Shown here: positions 5,579 through 11,214 of the stretch, in pieces
Layout of the letters: every line of letters starts with the position of its first letter
Position numbering within the stretch: position 1 is the first letter of the stretch
From: an uncultured Clostridia bacterium
Lineage (GTDB): Bacteria > Bacillota > Clostridia > Christensenellales > Borkfalkiaceae
Length of the DNA: 11,214 nucleotides
Assembly: GCA_944338265.1 (NCBI GenBank)
Contig: CALVLO010000040.1
Location: 1-11,214 of the forward strand
Direction: 5' to 3'
Position numbers and translations under genes: made by a program
Notes under the pieces: generated by a model
The model's input: the letters and a program-made list of their open reading frames with translations, nothing else
The model's database searches: none
Told to the model about the DNA's origin: nothing

Positions 5579-7351
5579 TTATGCGCGGCTGTTGACGTAG
5601 AGATACAGCTTATCGAGCAGGGAAGTGGAGATGTGTCCGCGGTATCTGCCCACATAGATGAACACCTTGGAGAAAAATTCGCGGTTGTCTCCGCCGATGA
5701 CGTAAGCGGGGAGGTAGGAGAGGTCGCCGTACTTGTTGGCGATAAACAGATCGCCGAACTCGTTCTTCTCCTGCGGCGTAAGACCGTTGATGAAGGAGTC
5801 GTAGGTGTATTGCGTCGCGTCGTAAACGGAGGAGGGCATTGCCTGCTGAACGGGCGCGGCTGCGGGCTGCGTGAACACAGGCGCAGGGGCGGGTGCAGGC
5901 TGCGGCGCGGGCGCCGCGGGTGCTTCGGGCTCGATGCCCTTTGCAAGCGCCGCCATGCTGCGCTCGAACTCGGTCATCGGTTCTTCCTTTGCAGGCTCGG
6001 GCGCGGGAGCAGGCGCAGGCGCCGCGGGCGCTTCCGCCTCGGGTGCGGGCGCGGGCTGCTGTGCAGGCGCGGCGCCGGGCATCATGCCGGGCTGCGGCGC
6101 AACGTAGTAGGGCATGGGGTAGAAGGGCATCCCCATGGGCTGCTGCCCGTACATGGCGGGCGAGACGTTCACCGTCACGTTCTGCGGCGGCTGCGGCTCG
6201 GTTGCCGCAGGCGGGGTCACGTTCACCGTCACATTCTTGGCGATGTCCTGAGCGGTTTCCGCGCCGACGGGGGCGGTGTACGCCTCTGCGGTAGCGGCTG
6301 CGGGCTGCTGCGCGGGGATCCCGCCATATGCGCGGAGCAGATCGTCCGATGCGATCTCGTTGTGGTTTGCTTTGTTTGCGATGACGATGGCAGCCACAAT
6401 GGAGAGCAGGAACGCCGCAAGGGGCGCCGCAAGCATGAGGATGACGGAGAGCAGCTGCGTATTGAAGAGCGCCCAATCCGTCTCGAGTCCGTTGGAGATA
6501 AAGGCAAGCACCGCGGTAATGAGCAGGAGCCCGAAGCGCACCGTATCAAAGACGTATGCCTTCTGGGCATTCAGGCGGACGGAAGATGCGATGACGTTGA
6601 ACGCGAGCACAACAAAGAATGCAAGCGTCGCGCTCCCGAAGAAGATGTTCGATTTGATCGCGTCGATGCCGCCGAGCACCCCGAGCTGCAAAAACAGCGA
6701 GCTCGTGTTGCACATTGCGTACCCGGTAAGCACGGTGAGCACAAAGAGGAGGATGTTCAAAAGCCCGAGCCCCTTGCGGCGGGCGAGTGCCGCCACCCAC
6801 AGGCATACGAGCAGCACGCCCGAAACGATCGCGGTGGGGATATCGAACATGCTCTTTTCAAAGGTGTCCGAAGTGAGACGCCCCGTGTAGAAGTTGCAGA
6901 TGAACATCCCGAAGTAGGCGAGGAAGGCGATGACGGCGCTCGTCATGGCGCAGTTTTTCGCCGTCTTCCCTACGCAGAAGGAAGCGATCATCAGGATGAG
7001 GGAGAGCACGGCTGCGATCGCCACGCCGACGGAGGAGAGAAGGAGGGTGATGTTGGAAACATCAAACGAGGTAAACGTTTCCTTCAAATAGGTGCCGATG
7101 CCCGCCTCCGAGATCGTCTTCACATAATGGATGAGGAAGCCGAGCAGAGACCCGTCGAGCGCGCCGCCCGCCGCGCCGAAAATGGTGCTGTGGGCAAAAA
7201 AGTCTACTAATTTGGAGAGCAAGCCCAAAAAGAGCCCGCCAACGGCGAACAGGAAGGTGATCACCGCGAGCGCGCGGTATCCTCCGGCCGGGGCCCTTTC
7301 GGAATTGTTTTCGGTTGACGTATTTACGGTTGCCGTCAAATTTTCGCTCAT
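5579..7351 (-). CDS. Multi-pass membrane protein with Pro/Ala-rich linker and unrecognised C-terminal domain
   Basis: A 590-residue protein I cannot assign to a named family. After a polar N-terminus (1-26), about eight or nine hydrophobic segments fill residues 27 to about 328 (the first at 27-46, the last LLSVILMLAAPLAAFLLSIV). A cytosolic-type tail follows: a 190-residue low-complexity stretch dominated by Pro, Ala and Gln, with a NVTVNV motif twice and a short charged helix MTEFERSMAALAKGIEPE inside. A compact 75-residue C-terminal domain ends it (516-590, with YDSFINGLTPQEKNEF, YVIGGDNREFFSKVFIYVG and LLDKLYLYVNSR). The linker design suggests a domain tethered to the membrane. The ATG at 7351 is the first possible start, because an in-frame TGA lies just upstream; GGAG is 11 bases away, rather far. 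It has its own sigma-A promoter and converges on the sigma operon. Confidence 0.85.
   Translation of the reverse strand: MSENLTATVNTSTENNSERAPAGGYRALAVITFLFAVGGLFLGLLSKLVDFFAHSTIFGAAGGALDGSLLGFLIHYVKTISEAGIGTYLKETFTSFDVSNITLLLSSVGVAIAAVLSLILMIASFCVGKTAKNCAMTSAVIAFLAYFGMFICNFYTGRLTSDTFEKSMFDIPTAIVSGVLLVCLWVAALARRKGLGLLNILLFVLTVLTGYAMCNTSSLFLQLGVLGGIDAIKSNIFFGSATLAFFVVLAFNVIASSVRLNAQKAYVFDTVRFGLLLITAVLAFISNGLETDWALFNTQLLSVILMLAAPLAAFLLSIVAAIVIANKANHNEIASDDLLRAYGGIPAQQPAAATAEAYTAPVGAETAQDIAKNVTVNVTPPAATEPQPPQNVTVNVSPAMYGQQPMGMPFYPMPYYVAPQPGMMPGAAPAQQPAPAPEAEAPAAPAPAPAPEPAKEEPMTEFERSMAALAKGIEPEAPAAPAPQPAPAPAPVFTQPAAAPVQQAMPSSVYDATQYTYDSFINGLTPQEKNEFGDLFIANKYGDLSYLPAYVIGGDNREFFSKVFIYVGRYRGHISTSLLDKLYLYVNSRA
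5868..6110 (-). repeat. Low-complexity Pro/Ala-coding region
   Basis: Many imperfect copies of GC-rich units such as GCAGGCGC and GCGGGTGC, on the plus strand, encode the Pro-Ala-rich linker of the minus-strand membrane protein. It is the source of long meaningless open frames in other phases and is prone to length change by slippage. Confidence 0.7.
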
Positions 7352-7388
7352 AATAATTCACACTCCGAATTCAGTTTGTGCAATGCGC

Positions 7389-7408
7389 GGAAGGGCAAAC
7401 ACCCTCCC
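7389..7408 (-). other. Hairpin in the leader of the membrane-protein gene
   Basis: On the minus strand GGGAGGG pairs with CCCTTCC (one G-U pair) across a TGTTTG loop. It lies between the promoter at 7421-7450 and the start codon at 7351. No T-run follows. Function unknown; it may be chance. Confidence 0.3.
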
Positions 7409-7420
7409 ATGTTCCGTATC

Positions 7421-7450
7421 ATTATACCATGTCGCGAATGGGTATGTCAA
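7421..7450 (-). promoter_or_regulatory. Sigma-A promoter of the membrane-protein gene
   Basis: Reading the minus strand, TTGACA (7450-7445), an 18-base spacer and TATAAT (7426-7421) with TG one base before it (extended -10) form a consensus housekeeping promoter. Transcription would start near 7414, leaving a leader of about 63 bases before the ATG at 7351. Confidence 0.85.
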
Positions 7451-7554
7451 TAAGCTGCTCTGAAAAAAGCAAGATTTGTGCATATTTTTTTGGGTAATTT
7501 TGCGTTTCGGGGGGGGGTAATGCGGACATGGTGCCTTCATTTTGCGCAAAACCC

Positions 7555-7583
7555 TTGCCATTTACCCTGTAAGATGGTATAAT
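7555..7583 (+). promoter_or_regulatory. Sigma-A promoter of the PucR-S41 protease operon, with palindromes
   Basis: TTGCCA (7555-7560), a 17-base spacer and TATAAT (7578-7583), preceded by TGG, form a good housekeeping promoter. The spacer is an interrupted palindrome: CCATTTAC (7558-7565), CCT, GTAA-G-ATGG (7569-7577). The -10 box sits inside a second one, GGTATA-A-TATACC (7576-7588). A repressor bound to either would block RNA polymerase. Confidence 0.75.
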
Positions 7584-7608
7584 ATACCTGCCATACGGGT
7601 AAAAATAC
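7577..7608 (+). promoter_or_regulatory. Candidate SigF/SigB-class promoter overlapping the sigma-A promoter
   Basis: GTATA (7577-7581), 16 bases, then GGTAAAAATAC (7598-7608) agrees with the SigF/SigG pattern GYATA-N15-16-GGNNANANT. Shifted by one base it reads GTATAA-N14-GGGTAA, close to SigB. The 10-mer GGTAAAAATA also occurs at 3707-3716 before the sigma operon. The same bases contain an inverted repeat, GGGTA-AAAA-TACCC (7597-7610), which could instead be an operator. Confidence 0.4.
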
Positions 7609-7659
7609 CCAAAGCGCGCGCACGGCAAAAAGCGGGCGCTTTCGGCACGGGGGATCCCA

Positions 7660-8640
7660 ATGAAGGCATCGCTTGCGGAACTCAAAAAGATGCTTGCCGA
7701 CTTGCAGGAGAAGACGGGGGCGGAGGCATACCTTACCCCGCGCGGCGGCGAGGAGACGCACTTTTATATCAGCTATCGGGGCGAACAGGTAGAGGCATAT
7801 CTGAGAGGCACGGGGGCGAACGCGGCGCGCGAGGCGCGCCTCATCGCATACCTTGTGGAGAGCACCGATTCGCAGACGCTCATCCCCGCCAAGGAGGAGG
7901 CGCTCCGCACCATCCTGTTAGGCGAGGGCGGCGGATGGTACGCCTTCCGTTTTATGACCAAATTCAACCTTGCAGACGGCACCTGCATCGCGCTCGATAT
8001 CGTGCCCGATAAGCGCTCCGACGAGGCGTATACGCAGCTCGAGCGCACCCTTGCAGACTCGCAGGATATGGTCGTCCGCATGGACGATAACCGCCTTGCC
8101 GCCGTCCATTTTGCAGACGGCGAGCAGAGCGCCTTCGATTACGGTTCCTTTTTGCGCAATTCGCTCTACGAGGAGCTCGGCATCAAGGCGAGCGTGGGCG
8201 TCGGCTGCGAGGTGAGCTCCTTTGCCGAAATCGCGCGCTCCTATCTGCAGGCGGTAACGGCGGTGCGGGTGAGCGCCCTCTTCAAGAGCGAGGGCGAGGT
8301 GCATTCCTACCGCGAATATCTGCTCGTAAAATTGCTCGAAGACCTACCCAAGAGCCGCATGCAGGAGTATTTGGCGCAGTTCAATGCCGAGCGCGCGGAG
8401 GAGATCTTCGACGACGAAGAGATGACGGAGACGGCGGAGGCATTTTTGGAGAGCAGCCTCAACGTCTCGGAGACGAGCCGTAACCTCTTTATGCACCGCA
8501 ACACCCTCATGTACCGCCTCGATAAGATCGAGCGCGCCACGGGGCTGAACATCCGCAAATTTTCGGATGCGGTCACCTTCCGCATCCTGTCCGTTCTTTA
8601 TAAATTGATGCAATCGGGAGAGCACAATGAAAGATCGTAA
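7660..8640 (+). CDS. PucR/CdaR-type helix-turn-helix transcriptional regulator
   Basis: A 326-residue cytosolic protein. The C-terminal 65 residues (262-326) carry the PucR-family helix-turn-helix: FLESSLNVSETSRNLFMHRN, followed by TLMYRLDKIERATGLNIR, with the family's HRNTLxYRLDKIE signature. Residues 1 to about 240 hold a sensory or dimerisation part I cannot name. Its middle (about 115-235) resembles the divergent cyclase-like domain often found before this HTH. Members usually activate nearby catabolic or transport operons in response to a small molecule; the ligand here is unknown. The start has GGGGGA (7649-7654) 5 bases upstream. The last 14 bases overlap the start of the S41 protease gene, so the two are translationally linked. 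The palindromes in its own promoter suggest autoregulation. Confidence 0.82.
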   Translation: MKASLAELKKMLADLQEKTGAEAYLTPRGGEETHFYISYRGEQVEAYLRGTGANAAREARLIAYLVESTDSQTLIPAKEEALRTILLGEGGGWYAFRFMTKFNLADGTCIALDIVPDKRSDEAYTQLERTLADSQDMVVRMDDNRLAAVHFADGEQSAFDYGSFLRNSLYEELGIKASVGVGCEVSSFAEIARSYLQAVTAVRVSALFKSEGEVHSYREYLLVKLLEDLPKSRMQEYLAQFNAERAEEIFDDEEMTETAEAFLESSLNVSETSRNLFMHRNTLMYRLDKIERATGLNIRKFSDAVTFRILSVLYKLMQSGEHNERS

Positions 8641-9958
8641 CAAAAAGACAACTTCCCAAGAGCAAGCCGCGCCCGCCGCAGCCCGTAAAGGGGCTCGGCG
8701 GGCGCTTGCCGTTTTGCTCGCATGCCTCATCGCCGCCGCGTGCGTTCTCGTGGGGTGGCTCGCCGCTCTGTACACGCGCGATGCCCGCCTGCGCAAGCTC
8801 GAATGGCTCATCCAAACGCTCGGCGACGAATACTACCGCGAAGCAGATCTCGATGCCCTCTACGAAGAACTTTACGATATGGTCGTGCCCGACGAGTTTT
8901 CCGCCTACTATTCCGCGGAGGAATATGCGCAGAAGGCGGCGGAGAGCGAGGGCGCGGGCACGGGCATCGGCGTCACCGTCGCCGCGGCAGAGGAGGGCTT
9001 GCGCATTCATGCCGTCACGGAAAATTCTCCCGCCTGCCTTGCAGGGCTCAAAGAGGGCATGTACCTCCTCGGCTGGGAGAGCGGCGGCGGGGTACAGACG
9101 GGCGAGCTTGCCTCGTTTGTGCAATTTGTCGGCGCGCAGTCCGGCGCGTTCGTGCTCTACGCGGACTTCTCGCCCGATGCGCTTCCCTCTGCGGAGAACG
9201 CCTTTCTGCTCGAAAAGCGCACCTTCCGCGCGGCGTATTGCCTTTACCGCGATGCGGAGGCGAGTTTCGGCTTCCGCGGGGAGGAGGAGACGTCGCTCAC
9301 CGAGACGGGCGGCGGGCTTGCGGGGCTCGGCGCGGATACGGCGTACATTGCGCTCAAACGCTTTAACGGGAACTGCGCAGAGGAGTTTGAGGCTTGTCTT
9401 GCCCTCATGCGTTCGCGCGGGAAAAAGCACCTCATCCTCGATCTTCGCGGCAACGGCGGCGGATATTTGAGCGATCTGCAGCGCATCGCAGCTCACCTTC
9501 TCCGCAATGCGGAGGGGGCGCGTCCCGTCGTCGCGCGGGCGAAATTCCGCAGCGGCGCGGAGACGGTGTACCGCGCCGCGGGCAACGATTTTTCTGCCTA
9601 TTTTTCGGCGGAGAGCCGCATCTATGTGCTTGCGGACGAAAATTCCGCCTCCGCCTCCGAGTGCCTCATCGGCGCGCTCGTCGACTACGGGACGCTCGGC
9701 TATGATCACATTTTCCTCCGCCGCGACGGGGAGACGGACGTGTGCCGCACCTACGGCAAAGGGGTGATGCAGTCCGCTTTCGAGTATTCGGACGGGAGCG
9801 CCTTCCGCCTCACCGTTGCCGAGATCGTCTGGCCGCAGGGCAAGTCCATCCACGGCAGGGGCGTCACGCCCGAAGACGGCGCCGTCGCCGTCACCGCCCC
9901 CGCATATGCAGGTGAGCAGGATCTCTTTTTGGAGGAGGTCCTCGCGCGGCTTGGTTAA
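8627..9958 (+). CDS. Membrane-anchored S41 (C-terminal processing) peptidase, CtpA/CtpB-like
   Basis: A 443-residue protein with a basic N-terminus and one signal-anchor helix (about 26-48), placing the rest outside the membrane. A short helical region is followed by a PDZ domain (about 105-185, opening GAGTGIGVTV, 109-118) that would bind substrate C-termini. The peptidase core has ILDLRGNGGG (270-279) and NSASASE (339-345), with Ser342 the likely nucleophile. Lys378 in RTYGKGVMQS is the likely general base of the Ser-Lys dyad. The Ser-Lys gap is about 11 residues longer than in plant D1 processing protease, so there is a small insertion. In spore-formers the relative CtpB cleaves a signalling protein between forespore and mother cell; that role here is only a possibility. 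GGGAGAG (8616-8622) supports the start inside the end of the regulator gene. The stop overlaps the convergent small gene. Confidence 0.88.
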   Translation: MKDRNKKTTSQEQAAPAAARKGARRALAVLLACLIAAACVLVGWLAALYTRDARLRKLEWLIQTLGDEYYREADLDALYEELYDMVVPDEFSAYYSAEEYAQKAAESEGAGTGIGVTVAAAEEGLRIHAVTENSPACLAGLKEGMYLLGWESGGGVQTGELASFVQFVGAQSGAFVLYADFSPDALPSAENAFLLEKRTFRAAYCLYRDAEASFGFRGEEETSLTETGGGLAGLGADTAYIALKRFNGNCAEEFEACLALMRSRGKKHLILDLRGNGGGYLSDLQRIAAHLLRNAEGARPVVARAKFRSGAETVYRAAGNDFSAYFSAESRIYVLADENSASASECLIGALVDYGTLGYDHIFLRRDGETDVCRTYGKGVMQSAFEYSDGSAFRLTVAEIVWPQGKSIHGRGVTPEDGAVAVTAPAYAGEQDLFLEEVLARLG

Positions 9959-10182
9959 CGCACGCCGAGGTTTTTCAGATAAGACGTTAAAACGTCCTCT
10001 TCGCCGTCCTTCTCGGGGCGGCGCTTTTCTTTGGGCGGATCGGCGGCGGGCACGGGTTCGCCCGCGAGCGCGGCGAGCACGGCGCGGTTTTCGCGGTAAA
10101 ATTGCAAAAATTTTTGCAGCGAGGCGTTGAAGTCGGGCTGCTGCATCATGGCGAGCAGCGCAAAAAGCAGAAGCGGTTGCAT
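9955..10182 (-). CDS. Small hypothetical protein with hydrophobic N-terminus
   Basis: A 75-residue protein: a hydrophobic start (PLLLFALLAMM, 3-13), an amphipathic helix (about 18-40, SLQKFLQFYRENRAVLAALA), a charged Pro/Lys-rich stretch (about 43-62) and a short C-terminal helix ending LTSYLKNLGVR. The hydrophobic part is short for a full membrane span, so it may be a peripheral anchor. The composition is gene-like, unlike the Arg/Ala-rich frames on the other strand. The start is uncertain: the ATG at 10182 gives the cleanest protein but has only a poorly spaced GGCGG; an in-frame ATG at 10224 would add 14 residues. Its stop shares the palindrome TTAA with the stop of the S41 protease (9955-9958), so the two genes converge with a four-base overlap. 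Family not recognised. Confidence 0.55.
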   Translation of the reverse strand: MQPLLLFALLAMMQQPDFNASLQKFLQFYRENRAVLAALAGEPVPAADPPKEKRRPEKDGEEDVLTSYLKNLGVR

Positions 10183-10245
10183 ACCGCCATTGTATGCGGT
10201 GCGCAAAACGGGCGTTCCCCTCATAGGATGAAGAGAGGAGGCAGT

Positions 10246-10503
10246 ATGAAAGATTTTGCAAGTTTTTCCGCGGGGGCGCCGCAGCCCTTTTTGGAGGAAG
10301 TACAAAAGATCGCCGCCGAGTACGAGGGGAAGAGCGAAGGGGAGCTGATGCGAGCCGTGTATGCCCGCGCCGTCGAAGGCAAGCGCGGCGGCACGCTCAC
10401 CAATGCCGAGATCGATGCCTTCTGCGCGCAGATCTCCCCCCTTCTCGATGCGGCAAAGCGCAAAAAGCTGCAAAAAATCGCCGAAGAATTGAAAAAATTA
10501 TAG
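10246..10503 (+). CDS. Small helical hypothetical protein
   Basis: An 85-residue, highly charged, soluble and probably all-helical protein. A FLEEVQKIAAEYEGKSEGEL segment (18-37), a polar middle with LTNAEIDAFCAQI (53-65), and a Lys-rich terminal helix (DAAKRKKLQKIAEELKKL) are visible. The start is firm: GAGGAGG (10235-10241) lies 4 bases before the ATG, and the longer open frame from 10102 runs through the oppositely oriented gene. It is divergent from the 75-residue gene (63-base gap) and its last six bases overlap the end of the convergent aminotransferase gene. Not recognised; no catalytic or metal-binding motif is evident. Confidence 0.7.
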   Translation: MKDFASFSAGAPQPFLEEVQKIAAEYEGKSEGELMRAVYARAVEGKRGGTLTNAEIDAFCAQISPLLDAAKRKKLQKIAEELKKL

Positions 10504-11214
10504 CTGCCCGCGCTGTTTTTTGCGCCCTTCCATGATGCGGCGGAGGGCTTCCGTAAGGGCGTTTGCCTCCCGCATCCCCTGAAAGGGGGAGAAGGAGGCG
10601 CGCACGAGCCCCGCGGGGAAGGTGCCGAGCGCCCTGTGCATGAGGGGCGCGCAGTGCAGCCCGCCCCGCACGGCGATCTGCTCGCGCTCCGAGAGCATGC
10701 CCGCAAGCTCTTCGGAGGGGATGCGCGCGTGCGAAAAGGCGCAGATCCCGCAGGCGTTGGGGGCGGAGTAGACGCGAAAACCCTCAAGCGCGGAAATGGC
10801 GGCGATCACCCGCTCCGTAAGCGCGATCAGCCTGCGCGCGCTCTCGCTGCGGCGCGCCTGCACAATGAGCGCACCCTCGAAGAGGGAACTGATCGCGGGA
10901 TAGGAGAGCGTTCCGCTCTCCAAGCGGTCGGGGTAGAATGCGGGCATATCGAAGTTGAAACTCTCGCTGCCCGTGCCGCCGAACAGGACGGGGTCGGGGG
11001 AGACGCGCTCGGAAAAGAGCAGCGCGCCCGCCCCTTGGATGGCGTGCAGTCCCTTGTGCCCCGCAAGGGCGAGAAAGTCGATGCCCGATGCGCGCATTTT
11101 CAGGGGAAGATGCCCCGCGCCCTGCGCGCCGTCCACCAGAAAGAGGACGCGCTCGGGCAGCCGCATACGGACGGCGAACAGGTCGGGCGTTTCCCCCGTC
11201 ACGTTGGAGGCGGA
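10498..11214 (-). CDS. Cysteine desulfurase-family class V aminotransferase (3' part)
   Basis: The last 238 residues of a PLP enzyme whose start lies beyond the right edge; the frame is open to base 11214 and reads SASNVTGE there, the class V SNVTG segment, so the GTG at 11202 is an internal Val. The cofactor motifs follow: LVDGAQGAGHLPL with the ring-contacting Asp, then LALAGHKGLHAIQGAG with the Schiff-base Lys (codon 11053-11055). The C-terminal part contains AVRGGLHCAPLMH, with Cys at 10651-10653 in the position of the sulfur-accepting loop, then GLVRASFSPFQ. This wording matches the cysteine-desulfurase-like group related to Enterococcus EF2568 better than housekeeping IscS or SufS. Likely activity is sulfur removal from cysteine or a related selenium or sulfur compound; the partner is unknown. 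It ends convergently with the small gene at 10246-10503. Confidence 0.87.
   Translation of the reverse strand, partial: SASNVTGETPDLFAVRMRLPERVLFLVDGAQGAGHLPLKMRASGIDFLALAGHKGLHAIQGAGALLFSERVSPDPVLFGGTGSESFNFDMPAFYPDRLESGTLSYPAISSLFEGALIVQARRSESARRLIALTERVIAAISALEGFRVYSAPNACGICAFSHARIPSEELAGMLSEREQIAVRGGLHCAPLMHRALGTFPAGLVRASFSPFQGMREANALTEALRRIMEGRKKQRGQL

Larger units (their letters stand above)
7440..7610. promoter_or_regulatory. Divergent control region with clustered GGGTA motifs
   Basis: The 308-base gap 7352-7659 has no gene. Besides the promoters it holds GGGTA-type motifs at 7440-7444, 7492-7496, 7515-7519 and 7597-7601 on the plus strand, and TACCC at 7563-7567 and 7606-7610. GGGTAA itself occurs four times (7492, 7515, 7597, and 7562-7567 in reverse). 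They could be half-sites for a shared regulator, possibly the PucR-type protein encoded next door. A run of nine G lies at 7509-7517. Confidence 0.4.

Noticed and set aside
5573..7210. 545-residue open frame on the plus strand
   Set aside because: Antisense to the membrane-protein gene; its Gly/Arg/His-rich low-complexity translation mirrors the Pro/Ala linker, and the minus-strand gene has a consensus promoter, terminator and clear membrane segments.
7471..7497. SigB-type promoter ending in GGGTAA at 7492
   Set aside because: The only -35 candidate (GATTTG, 13-base spacer) matches three of six bases and no plus-strand gene starts nearby.
8573..10261. 562-residue open frame on the minus strand
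   Set aside because: Antisense to the S41 protease and in a different frame from the small gene at 9955-10182; no recognisable domain and Arg/Ala-rich composition.
11200..11202. GTG start of the cysteine desulfurase-family gene
   Set aside because: The frame continues to the edge with SASN before this Val, which belongs to the conserved SNVTG segment, so the gene is truncated by the window.
1..11214. tRNA, rRNA, CRISPR or mobile element
   Set aside because: No cloverleaf-like segments, regularly spaced repeats, transposase motifs or terminal inverted repeats were seen; coding density is continuous apart from the gaps described.

Overview
The window looks like chromosomal DNA from a GC-rich member of the Clostridia (Bacillota). 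The grounds are strong purine-rich Shine-Dalgarno sites, near-consensus TTGACA/TATAAT promoters, a SigB/SigF/SigG-type sigma factor with an anti-sigma antagonist, a PucR-type regulator, a membrane-anchored S41 protease and tight gene packing with 1-14 base overlaps. The lineage is inferred from gene content and style only. I see no tRNA, rRNA, CRISPR array, insertion sequence or phage gene.

Left part (1-3679, + strand): the 3' end of a polytopic, His-rich metal-exporter-like protein, then a promoter whose -35 box overlaps that gene's stop codon. This promoter drives a three-gene operon: hisC (PLP aminotransferase), a divergent member of the AraM/glycerol-1-phosphate dehydrogenase family that appears to have lost its metal ligands, and a NagD/AraL-type HAD phosphatase.

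Centre (3680-5574, + strand): a four-gene sigma-control operon, made of a STAS anti-sigma antagonist, a HATPase-like protein, a SigB/F/G-family sigma factor and a second HATPase-like protein. The two HATPase-like proteins lack different parts of the ATP site. The operon is preceded by a candidate promoter for this same sigma class and ends at a terminator that looks bidirectional. A large minus-strand gene (5579-7351) converges on it and encodes an unrecognised multi-pass membrane protein with a Pro/Ala-rich linker and a conserved-looking C-terminal domain.

Right part (7352-11214): a 308-base divergent control region holds a minus-strand sigma-A promoter for the membrane protein and overlapping plus-strand promoters for a PucR-type regulator co-transcribed with an S41 (CtpA/CtpB-like) protease. 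One plus-strand promoter candidate shares the 10-mer GGTAAAAATA with the promoter region of the sigma operon, and several palindromes and GGGTA repeats crowd the region. Then come two small divergent hypothetical genes, and the 3' part of a minus-strand cysteine-desulfurase-family aminotransferase that runs off the right edge.

The most interesting proposal is a local regulon: a sigma factor with an unusual pair of partner proteins that may control both its own operon and the nearby PucR-S41 protease operon. This is an inference from promoter-like sequences and motif reading, not a demonstrated link.
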